From contig JAUVVY010000004.1 of the NCBI GenBank assembly GCA_030604405.1, positions 22,853 through 86,852 on the forward strand: 64,000 bases of DNA, given 5' to 3'. Position numbers and translations under genes: made by a program. This document shows, one piece after another, positions 28,199-35,946 of the stretch. The notes beneath the pieces were generated by a model. The model was not told where the DNA came from, did not search any database, and worked only from the letters and a program-made list of their open reading frames with translations. The stretch is from a bacterium. Lineage in GTDB: Bacteria > Armatimonadota > Zipacnadia > Zipacnadales > UBA11051. Every line of letters starts with the position of its first letter. The first letter of the stretch is position 1.

Positions 28199-30403
28199 TC
28201 AGAAGACAGGCAGGTTGATCGGGCGGCTCCCGCTGGATCCGTCCGGCTCCACCACCGCCGGCTCCAGGTGCACGCCCTGTGGCCAGAAGACCACAACCCC
28301 ACCCTCAGCAGCCAGTGCCTCATAGTCAGTATCCAGTCGGCGTCTCAGCGACTGGGAGTTGGCGATCCAATCCAGGACTAGCTGGCGGTAAACGAGCGGG
28401 AGAGTTCGCGCATTCCAGGCAGGCAGCGGTCGGGCGGATACGCGCGACTGTCCGCCAGGCCCGGCCAGGACCGCCGCGCCCCCCGGCGTAAGATGCGGCG
28501 AACGGCAGCCCAAAGCCGGCAGGCGCAGAATTGCATCGGTGCCAACGGGTTGCTTCGGATAGCGATCGCTGGTGAATGTCCACACGGGTGTATCCTCTTT
28601 GCCAGGCGCCAGGGCCGGCAGCCCTGTCGCGACCTCCAGGGCCCAGATCAGATGGCCTAACGGCGCCTGCTGCGCTGAGACCAGCAGCAGCTTGTCAGCG
28701 GCGGCGCTGGCGGCTTCGGGCCGCAGGCCGGCCGGTATCTGCCCGGGCATCTCCCGCAGACATGACCACACCGGTCCAGCCGACACCAGTTCGTCCGCCA
28801 GGTGCGGCGACATCGCATACGGCCAATACCACCAGAGTACCGAGCCATCCAGCGGCTCTGGCATCAGTTCCAGCGGCGGAGCATAATTGAGAACACCGCC
28901 ACCGTGAGTGACTATCGCTTCCTCGCCGGCCCTGAGCACAAGCTCAAAGCCGCTGATCCGCCAGATGCCCAGAGCCAGCTTGTTCGCCGGCGTTTGCTCT
29001 CGCCGTGGCGTTCCCGGTCTGAGGCGCAACAGCGAGTAGATCAGCTCAAGCTGCTGCTGAGTCAAGTGCGGGGATTTGATGTAGCCCTGTTCTCTGTGGG
29101 ATACCTGCTCGGGCGTGACAGTTTCCAACAGGCGGCTGGCGGTTACGAAGCGGTCGGCATCTGCATCGCTCGCTCCCTCCGCCGCTGCTCCCAGGATAAC
29201 CAGCGCTTCTCCGCCGGCGCTATTGTAAGCACGCAGGCCGGATGCCGCCAGGGCCGCGGCAATCTCTGCAACCGGGGCCGACGGGTCGGCACGTACCCCG
29301 ATGTCGGCCTGGGCTGCCTCCGGGTCAGCGACGAGCGCCAAGCCAGGCCGCTCACACAGCCTTTCAATGAGGCTTTTGGCCGTAATCGGCGAAGGCAGAG
29401 CCGCTTGACGCGGAGGAGCAGAGGGGGCGATCCCAAGGCGCTCAAGTTCGGCCCTGGCGTGTTCCGGCGCCTTGCCGCGGCCGTACTCCGCCAGATGGTG
29501 CAGCAGCGTCACTGCCTTCGGACTATCCACATAGGAAATGGCAGTTACTACGTCGCGATAGTCTCGATAAATCTGTACCATCAGCGACAGATATGGCAGG
29601 ACAGCCTCGTCGGTCACGTGCAGAAGTGCGCGGCGGCAGGCGTCATCGCTCGGACGATAGAGACTGCCATCCGCCAGCTCAACCGGCTGCAGATACTTCT
29701 CGCCTTGATGGCGTTCGCCGTGGAAAATCTGTGCATACTGCTCTTCCAGGCGAGCCGCGTCGCGGGGGAGGACGCTGACTGTCATGGTCTGTGAGGAGAG
29801 AGTGATCGGCGCACTATCCAGCTTGTGCCCGTCAATCACGATAAGCTGGCCTTCAACCGTATATTCACCAGGCTGGGCAAAGTCGTACCAGTAGCTGACA
29901 ATGGTCTCGTACCGCTTCGCCACGCCCGCGGGAAACGTCGCGACCATTCCGTCCATACGCGAGGGCGGTGGCTGATAAGGGCGGCCGACGCGGCGGCCAT
30001 CTGCAGTGGTGACGGCGAAATGAATTGCTTCGTCCACACCGCCAATGAAGGGCAGGACTAGATTCTTCTCGCCGGAAGCAATTATGCTGAGGCGTGCAAT
30101 CAGCGGCTCGCCGGCGCTTATCTGCGTGCCCGGCCAGAGCACAACCGACAACTGCAGATCGCCCGGCTGTAGAGCCGGAGTGTGCGACCGCCCGGCTTCA
30201 GGCGGCCGTCTGACCAGTTCCTCATCGAAGATCCATTCGACCCATCGCCTTGGAAAAGGCTTTGCATACGGCTCGACGGGTTGAGCCGCAGCCGTCCGCT
30301 CGTCAAACGCGGTCACGGCCAGGCACGTGATTATGATGCACATCACAACCACGGTCACACAGATGCGTAACGCGGTAAGTGGAGCAGCATTTGGCATCCT
30401 CAT
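28199..30403 (-). CDS. Secreted protein of unknown function
   Basis: This 734-residue exported protein has a signal peptide over residues 1 to about 38 (LRICVTVVVMCIIITCLAV). An Ig-like beta domain follows at about 55-200 (ISAGEPLIARLSIIAS, GEYTVEGQLIVIDG), then a helical stretch at about 210-300 and a longer C-terminal region of mixed structure with GG-rich loops. I do not recognise a family. The ATG at 30403 has AGGAGG eight bases upstream and begins a proper signal peptide; the longer frame from 30628 would begin with a non-hydrophobic tail. It is 175 bp from the convergent-side URO-D gene and divergent from the NodB-like gene. Confidence 0.65.
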   Translation of the reverse strand: MRMPNAAPLTALRICVTVVVMCIIITCLAVTAFDERTAAAQPVEPYAKPFPRRWVEWIFDEELVRRPPEAGRSHTPALQPGDLQLSVVLWPGTQISAGEPLIARLSIIASGEKNLVLPFIGGVDEAIHFAVTTADGRRVGRPYQPPPSRMDGMVATFPAGVAKRYETIVSYWYDFAQPGEYTVEGQLIVIDGHKLDSAPITLSSQTMTVSVLPRDAARLEEQYAQIFHGERHQGEKYLQPVELADGSLYRPSDDACRRALLHVTDEAVLPYLSLMVQIYRDYRDVVTAISYVDSPKAVTLLHHLAEYGRGKAPEHARAELERLGIAPSAPPRQAALPSPITAKSLIERLCERPGLALVADPEAAQADIGVRADPSAPVAEIAAALAASGLRAYNSAGGEALVILGAAAEGASDADADRFVTASRLLETVTPEQVSHREQGYIKSPHLTQQQLELIYSLLRLRPGTPRREQTPANKLALGIWRISGFELVLRAGEEAIVTHGGGVLNYAPPLELMPEPLDGSVLWWYWPYAMSPHLADELVSAGPVWSCLREMPGQIPAGLRPEAASAAADKLLLVSAQQAPLGHLIWALEVATGLPALAPGKEDTPVWTFTSDRYPKQPVGTDAILRLPALGCRSPHLTPGGAAVLAGPGGQSRVSARPLPAWNARTLPLVYRQLVLDWIANSQSLRRRLDTDYEALAAEGGVVVFWPQGVHLEPAVVEPDGSSGSRPINLPVF

Positions 30404-30809
30404 AGCCGGGGCCTCCTGCGCCACGAGAAGCTGGCGGTAGATCCTGTTATTGGTCTCGCTAACGCCTCGACATCGCAAGCCGTTCCATCCGCAATCGCCG
30501 TCGCCCGCCTGACCAGCCCGATCCGCTGCCGTGTCGCCTCGCCGAGACTGCAATGTCATTCCCAGCCTCAGGCAAGCAGTTGCGAAGCAAGAATACATCA
30601 CTATCCAGTTTCCCCACAAGGTTAGCAACTACCTGTTCTCGAAGTAGCATTCGGCGCAAGTACTCACGTTGGGGCTTGTCCTAACCCCCTAGCCCCCTTC
30701 CCGGGTACCCGCGCCGAAGGCGTGGGTGAGGAAGGGGGAATCAAAGGGGGTTAGATAAGTAGTTAGCATTTGACATCACCGGCCATTCTCTCGGTAAGGG
30801 AGGCGACCT
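30404..30809. other. Divergent intergenic region with palindromic repeat
   Basis: This 406-bp gap separates a minus-strand secreted-protein gene from a plus-strand NodB-like gene. It contains repeat copy A (30680-30754). The remaining sequence carries no recognisable gene or convincing promoter. Confidence 0.5.
30680..30754. repeat. Dispersed palindromic repeat, copy A
   Basis: CTAACCCCCTAGCCCCC at the left pairs with GGGGG...GGGGGTTAG at the right. The reverse complement is clearly similar to copy B at 34916-34993, sharing CCCCCTTTGATTCC and the flanking CCTTCC. The element is about 75 bp and intergenic. Confidence 0.65.
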
Positions 30810-32525
30810 ATGTCCGCACGTCAATATCTTCTGGTACGCTCGCAGCAAAGGGAAAACACCTATGGGCCTTTTACGGGTGAGATACTCAAGGCAGAAGGGC
30901 TTATGGGATTCGAGACGGTTGATCTGGACGCCTCGGCTATGCCGGTGCTCCAGCCCCGCGACCTGGTGGTGCTGACGCGATGCTTTCTGTGGAACTCCGA
31001 GATTGACATGCTTTATAGTGCAGTAGAGGCCGGCACGCGGCTGGTCTGCCTGCAGCCATCGCCACGTCTGGCCGAGCGTTTCGGCTGGGAGAGCCAGAGT
31101 CGCGTGATCCATCCCGGCTGGGTAACCATAAGAGCAGGCTATCCCGGCTCTGGGACCCCGATCCAGGCACATGTGCCGATAAGCGCGTTCAAACCCGTCG
31201 CTTCCTGCGATGAATCCACATATATCGCCGACGCGATGTGTGCCGACTGGTCGTGTGGCAATATCCCGGCCGCCACCTGTCAGGACGTGGGCAAGGGGAA
31301 GGTCGCTCTGTTCTTCTATGACCTGCCGAAAGCGGTGGCCCGCATTCGCTGTGGCAATCCCGATCTGGCATCTCTCGTAACCCACGGGCACTGGGAAATG
31401 ATACACGCATTCAATCTCTTTGTGGACCATCTAGACGGCCGCGTCTCACATCTGCCCCAGGCGGACTTCCACTGCCAACTGCTCGCCAGGGTACTCACCG
31501 ATATCTGCGCCTATCCGCTGCCACGCTTCTGGTACTACGAGCAAGCACAACACCGAACCGCAGCAGTCTTCCAGAGTGATGACGATGGCTCGACGCCGGA
31601 GCAGTTCCAAGAGCTTTCCGAGGCCCTCATGCAACGTGGCGGGACTGCGACTTTCTATCTCATGGAAGATACCAAGCTCTCAGATCAACAGGTGCAGGCT
31701 TTGCGGGCAAAGGGCCATACCTTCGGCCCTCACGTCAATGCCCACTCTTCGGGTGAGGACTTTCGTCTCGGCCTTCCCGCACAATTGGTCAAGGAGACGC
31801 AGCTTTTCCGCAGCCGCTACGGCAAAATGAGCAGCACCATCCAGAGCCACTGCGCCCCGTGGTACGGATACATGGACTGGGTGCCGCTGCACGTTGAAAA
31901 CGGCTTCCGGCTGCTTTTTGCTTTCATAGGCAATCCGATGAACCTGTTCAACAGATACATGTGCGGCTCCGGCCGGCCGATGCGGTTTTTCGACGTTGAC
32001 GGCACGCTGTACGACTGCTGGCAGCAGCCCCTGGTCACAATGGACGACGGCTCTATCAAGGAGAGAATCTCAAACAACTACCCCCAGCTTATCGAGCAGT
32101 TCGCAAGCCTGCTTCGCAATGCGCTGGAGAAGAACCATACTGCAATCTCAATACTTTCGCACCCGGTGAGTTTTTCCACCTACAGCAAGGTCTTCATGGC
32201 ACCGGCCTTCGATCTTCTGGCGCAGGAGAATGTGCCAATCTATAATGGGGATAAATGGTGCGAATTCCTGGATCGCCGCGACGCGGTTCGAATCCAGCAC
32301 AGCATAGGCGAGGACAAGGAAATCCGCTACACCGTTTCAAATCTCGCCGGCAGCCTTCCGCTGATGCTGCCGGTTACACACGCAGAGGGCGAGATGCCCG
32401 AGGTGCTGGTTGATGGCGTTCGTGCTGAAGGCGTGCTTCAGCGGCGACTTCAGCAGGACTATCTATTCGTGCCCCTTGAAGCAGCCGAAGCCGGCGAAGA
32501 AATCGAAGTTGCGGTACGAGAATAA
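30810..32525 (+). CDS. NodB-like polysaccharide deacetylase-family protein with N-terminal amidotransferase-like domain
   Basis: This 571-residue protein begins with an alpha/beta region (about 1-190) containing LVVLTRCFLWNSEIDML and a segment like class I amidotransferase-like domains. A NodB-type (beta/alpha) region follows: QSDDDGSTPEQF near residue 256 supplies the Asp-Asp pair and GPHVNAHS near 305 the His. The C terminus has a small beta domain. It resembles its paralogue at 46671-48443. It has no clear signal peptide. GGGAGG precedes the ATG. Expected chemistry is metal-dependent deacetylation of a sugar N-acetyl group, but the divergent motif arrangement leaves activity unproven. Confidence 0.7.
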   Translation: MSARQYLLVRSQQRENTYGPFTGEILKAEGLMGFETVDLDASAMPVLQPRDLVVLTRCFLWNSEIDMLYSAVEAGTRLVCLQPSPRLAERFGWESQSRVIHPGWVTIRAGYPGSGTPIQAHVPISAFKPVASCDESTYIADAMCADWSCGNIPAATCQDVGKGKVALFFYDLPKAVARIRCGNPDLASLVTHGHWEMIHAFNLFVDHLDGRVSHLPQADFHCQLLARVLTDICAYPLPRFWYYEQAQHRTAAVFQSDDDGSTPEQFQELSEALMQRGGTATFYLMEDTKLSDQQVQALRAKGHTFGPHVNAHSSGEDFRLGLPAQLVKETQLFRSRYGKMSSTIQSHCAPWYGYMDWVPLHVENGFRLLFAFIGNPMNLFNRYMCGSGRPMRFFDVDGTLYDCWQQPLVTMDDGSIKERISNNYPQLIEQFASLLRNALEKNHTAISILSHPVSFSTYSKVFMAPAFDLLAQENVPIYNGDKWCEFLDRRDAVRIQHSIGEDKEIRYTVSNLAGSLPLMLPVTHAEGEMPEVLVDGVRAEGVLQRRLQQDYLFVPLEAAEAGEEIEVAVRE

Positions 32526-32927
32526 CGCTACTAAATCGGGCGCAGTCACCTGCTTGCTCTTTCCCCTTGCCGATAGCTTGCACAGCACATGGTCCGCTGG
32601 CATCAGCTCCTGGTAGATCATCCCGAAGCACCTCTGTTGCGCATCGCGTTGTCCTTGCATAGCGGCCTGCCGCCTTCCAATCGCTGCGCCATCAACTTCC
32701 CAAACCTATTGCAGTACACTCGCGACTTGACATCTGCCCCAGTCCCCTATAATCTGTGACAAGCTTTTGCAACAGTCTCACATTGCATATCACGCATCAC
32801 ACTGGGCAGGCGATGACACTGGCAACTGAACCGCCGTAAGCAGCAGGCAGGTTGAGTTCGAACCGGGGAAATACCATCTCACTGAGCGAAGGCAACTTCA
32901 GCAGAAGTCTCTCAAGGAGTGATTGTC
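32526..32927. other. Long leader/intergenic region of the beta-propeller gene
   Basis: No gene is visible in the 402 bp. The right part (about 32707-32790) resembles the region upstream of the beta-helix gene near 35795-35880 and includes promoter P1. Confidence 0.55.
32727..32753 (+). promoter_or_regulatory. Promoter P1, sigma-70-like with 15-bp spacer
   Basis: TTGACA at 32727-32732 and TATAAT at 32748-32753 are exact consensus hexamers separated by 15 bp. The spacer and flanks are shared with P2. The predicted start site leaves an unusually long leader of about 170 bases before the ATG at 32928. Confidence 0.6.
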
Positions 32928-34847
32928 ATGGGATTAGTAGGGGCAATTGCAGTGGCACTCAGCTTACTGGTTGGTGCCGTCAGTGGCTTCGCCCAGACGC
33001 CAGAGGATATCACGGATCACGGCGTGCCGGTGTCCGCAGCGGAGAACCGTGGTCATACGCTAGCTCTGGACGCCGAAGGCAATCGGGTGGTGCTGGTCTG
33101 GCAGATGAACGGTGGCACCAAGTATCAACTGGTGATTTATGCCGACACCGGTCAGACCCGGCAGATCCCGGTGGAGCCGTATGCCGGCGATAACGCGTTT
33201 GCGAGGTGGCACTCCACCCGCGGCCTGTGGTACTCGCAGTATGGGAGCCACTTCTACGAATTCGACCCCAGGACGCTCAGCTTCAGCTTCGGAGGTGAGA
33301 CACCGTCCCGCTGTGCGATGTCAATGCACGAGGACAGCTCCGGTCTCATCTGGGCCGCTGTTTACCCCAATGCGTATCTGGTCAGTTTCAACCCCGATAC
33401 CCGCGAGTTGGTCAACCACGGGCAGTTGAACGAAGAGACCTGGGGACAGTATCCGAGTTATATGGCTGTAGATGAGGCAGGCTGGGTTTACGTCGGTATC
33501 GGCAACACACTCGGCCAACTGGTAGGTTTCAATCCGGCCACCAAAGAGCGTCGCGCCTATGTTGCGCAGGAGGACCGCAAGCAGGGCGTCGGCCGTGTCT
33601 TTCTCGGGACCGACGGCCAGGTGTACGCCGGCGTACCCAACGCGGGCTGGGGTTGGCATGTGATGTCTGCAGGTGAGGCCACGGCAATAGACGCAGAAGA
33701 GCCACCAGTGAAGCCACATCCGAGACGGGGCGGCGGATCCAGCGTTGTACGGGAATGGCCCGATGGCAGCAAGATCAGCAAACTCGACCTCGAGGGCAGG
33801 GTCCTCGGCGTAATCGAGGCAGATGGCACCGGACGCAAGGTGGCCTTTGACTATCAGACACCCGGGACCGGTATCGCTGTCATGTACGCAGGCGCCGATG
33901 CGAAGATTTACGGCAGCACAGCCCACCCCTCCAGGCTATTCACCTACGATCCGGCCAACGATCAACTGCTCTTCTATCCCAATGCAAAGGTAGCGTTCAA
34001 GAGCCTGCGCACCCAGGGCAACTATCTCTTCGGCGGCCACTACAGCGGAGGCGTGCTCTGGCTGATAGACACTGCCAGGCCGCTTACCCTGACACCCGTA
34101 CCCTCGGTCTTCGGCCAGCAGATAGCCGTTGAAGAACCCGAAGAAGGCGCCGGAAACAACCCGCTGCAACTTGGGCGCTTTCAACCCAACGTGAACATAC
34201 CCCGTAACGCCTTCGCTCATCCGGACGGCAAGCACATCATGATCAGCGGCCAGCCCGGCTACGGCTTTGTGGGCGGCGGGCTGATAATCTACAACCTGGA
34301 GACCACAGAAATCACGCAACTTGCCCACGAAGACTTGCTTGCCGGCTACAGTACCATGGCCATCGCGGCGCTGCCCAATGGCGATCTGATCTGCGGCACC
34401 AGCCCGCGTGGCGGCCACGGCACCAACACGGTACACGACAATGCGGCTCTCTATATCCTCGACTGGCAGACTAAGAAGGTGACCTGGCAGAGCGAGCCTC
34501 TGGAGCAGATGAAATCGATGCAAAGCATGATAGCCGGGCCCGATGGGCTCTACTACTGCGTCGGCAGTGATGGCGAACTTCTGGTCTTTGACGCCCAGAG
34601 CAAAGAAGTCGTGCACCACGCCAGCCTGGCCGAGTACGGCCGCCACACCACGAATCAGGCCATCGTACTGGGCCCGGACGACAAAATCTACCTGGCCCTG
34701 AGCAAGGCGCTACTGCGGATCACGCCGGGCAGCTTTGAAGTTGAGGTGCTTGCCACGCCGCCGGATGGCATCGAGGCCGGGCTGGGCATCATCAACGGAC
34801 GCATCTATTTCGCGAGCCGCGCGCACCTCATGAGTATCAGCCTGTAG
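32928..34847 (+). CDS. Secreted beta-propeller-like protein
   Basis: This 639-residue exported protein has a signal peptide over residues 1 to about 24 (VGAIAVALSLLVGAVSGFA). The rest is a series of about seven beta-sheet repeats, each ending in phrases such as FYEFDPRTL, LVSFNPDTREL, LVGFNPATKER and LFTYDPANDQLLFY, like NHL, SMP-30 or PQQ-type propellers. No catalytic site stands out. I chose ATG 32928 because AAGGAG lies eight bases upstream; a GTG at 32919 overlaps that site. Sharing an upstream promoter region with the beta-helix gene suggests coordinated expression in glycan use. Confidence 0.72.
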   Translation: MGLVGAIAVALSLLVGAVSGFAQTPEDITDHGVPVSAAENRGHTLALDAEGNRVVLVWQMNGGTKYQLVIYADTGQTRQIPVEPYAGDNAFARWHSTRGLWYSQYGSHFYEFDPRTLSFSFGGETPSRCAMSMHEDSSGLIWAAVYPNAYLVSFNPDTRELVNHGQLNEETWGQYPSYMAVDEAGWVYVGIGNTLGQLVGFNPATKERRAYVAQEDRKQGVGRVFLGTDGQVYAGVPNAGWGWHVMSAGEATAIDAEEPPVKPHPRRGGGSSVVREWPDGSKISKLDLEGRVLGVIEADGTGRKVAFDYQTPGTGIAVMYAGADAKIYGSTAHPSRLFTYDPANDQLLFYPNAKVAFKSLRTQGNYLFGGHYSGGVLWLIDTARPLTLTPVPSVFGQQIAVEEPEEGAGNNPLQLGRFQPNVNIPRNAFAHPDGKHIMISGQPGYGFVGGGLIIYNLETTEITQLAHEDLLAGYSTMAIAALPNGDLICGTSPRGGHGTNTVHDNAALYILDWQTKKVTWQSEPLEQMKSMQSMIAGPDGLYYCVGSDGELLVFDAQSKEVVHHASLAEYGRHTTNQAIVLGPDDKIYLALSKALLRITPGSFEVEVLATPPDGIEAGLGIINGRIYFASRAHLMSISL

Positions 34848-34915
34848 GGATACCTGGCGAACGACATATAACACACCTATGGCGCGCCCGCTAGCGCCAA
34901 TCGCGAATGAGCCAC

Positions 34916-34993
34916 CCTATCCCCCTTTGATTCCACCTTCCCTGGTAGCGGCTACCCACACCTGTGGGGTGGGTGAGGGGTAGGGGGCTTAGG
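34916..34993. repeat. Dispersed palindromic repeat, copy B
   Basis: CCTATCCCCCTTTGATTCC at the left and GAGGGGTAGGGGGCTTAGG at the right form an imperfect inverted repeat. It matches the reverse complement of copy A at 30680-30754. The two copies lie in opposite orientation on either side of the NodB-like and propeller genes. Confidence 0.65.
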
Positions 34994-35290
34994 TTGGCAA
35001 GCGCGGTCGCCGATATGCACCGGGCCAAACTCAACCAGGCCCGTGAACAGCTCGACCTGCCTGAAGCCCCATTCTATCCTGATCACCACCAACTCATCGG
35101 TTGTCCTGCCCGGCATTATCGCCGCCGAATCAGCCGAGGCTGGGGGTATTCAAATGCAAGTGCCGTGCGTGCGGCCCAATTCCGAGCGAGTGGAAGGGCA
35201 GTATCCTGAGAATCATTAGTCCGCGTTATGCGTGAATCGCTTTGTTTCTTGCCAATCCAGCGGACGCCTACAACACCGGCAGGACGTTTA

Positions 35291-35436
35291 CCCCCCTGAG
35301 CACGAAGCCCGTAGCATCAGGGCCTCATCGCTTTTTATCACATTTTTTTCACATTTACTCCCCCACAGCACCCCCTTGCGGTCAGTCGTCGTCACCCTGA
35401 CCCCCCTGAGCAAAGAGGCCCGTGTTTTCAGGGCCT
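35291..35436. repeat. Pair of direct repeats, each with a hairpin
   Basis: Units at 35291-35326 and 35401-35436 both begin CCCCCCTGAGCA and end TCAGGGCCTC. In the second, GAGGCCC and GGGCCTC form a seven-bp stem with a nine-base loop; in the first one pair of the stem is lost. They are separated by 74 bp. Confidence 0.55.
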
Positions 35437-35470
35437 CCTGGCCGCTTGCCGCTAAATTCCTTGTCTGGTA

Positions 35471-35490
35471 GGGGGTCAGCACTGACCCCC
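35471..35490. repeat. Perfect nine-bp palindrome
   Basis: GGGGGTCAG and CTGACCCCC are perfectly complementary around a two-base centre. It could be an operator or cruciform, but no gene is adjacent. Confidence 0.45.
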
Positions 35491-35815
35491 CCCAGCAACG
35501 GCTTGTAGCACCCCATACCACGATAAGTTATTGCCCCCAGCCCCGCTGCGCCACGGCTTCGTTGCTGGTGGGGTATAGCCCAAAAAGGCCTCTGCAGAAT
35601 TGACAAAACGGCGCTACGGCGAAGTTAGCTCATGGTCAGTACTGCTGCAGCTTAATAGCATTTTGCTGCCTGTTCCTGCCCGATTCTTGACTGCGCCACA
35701 GCTTTCCGGTGCATTAGCTCTTCACAGTTGCTGTGCCGGCGAACTGCGGAATATCGCACAAGCGGCATTGGACGCTGTCGCCTTCATCAGTGTACAATTC
35801 CAGCACACACCTGCA

Positions 35816-35842
35816 TTGACATCTACCCCCTCCCGACATAAT
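35816..35842 (+). promoter_or_regulatory. Promoter P2, sigma-70-like with 15-bp spacer
   Basis: TTGACA at 35816-35821 and CATAAT at 35837-35842 are separated by 15 bp, the same unusual spacing as P1, and the flanks of P1 and P2 are similar for about 80 bp. It is about 105 bases upstream of the beta-helix GTG. Confidence 0.58.
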
Positions 35843-35946
35843 CTATGGCAGACTCTTGCAGCAGTCTCATGTAACAAATCCGGGATCGCGCCGGGCGCCG
35901 GGAATCCTGGACCAGGTTCGCGAAGCAACGAGAGGAGTGTCGCATC

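Larger units (their letters stand above)
34848..35946. other. 1.1-kb gene-free region dense in palindromes
   Basis: No convincing gene was found; short frames here lack ribosome-binding sites and family signals. The region holds repeat copy B (34916-34993), a pair of 36-bp direct repeats (35291-35326 and 35401-35436), a perfect nine-bp palindrome at 35471-35490, a wide inverted repeat CCAGCAACG (35492-35500)/CGTTGCTGG (35560-35568), and promoter P2 (35816-35842). Confidence 0.55.

Noticed and set aside
30770..30775. TTGACA near the NodB-like gene
   Set aside because: A -10 at a normal spacing would lie on the ribosome-binding site, and no good hexamer is present; it is likely part of the flanking sequence.
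32846..32868. GAGTTCGAACC resembling a tRNA T-arm
   Set aside because: The flanking bases do not pair as a five-bp T-stem and no acceptor, D or anticodon arm is present.
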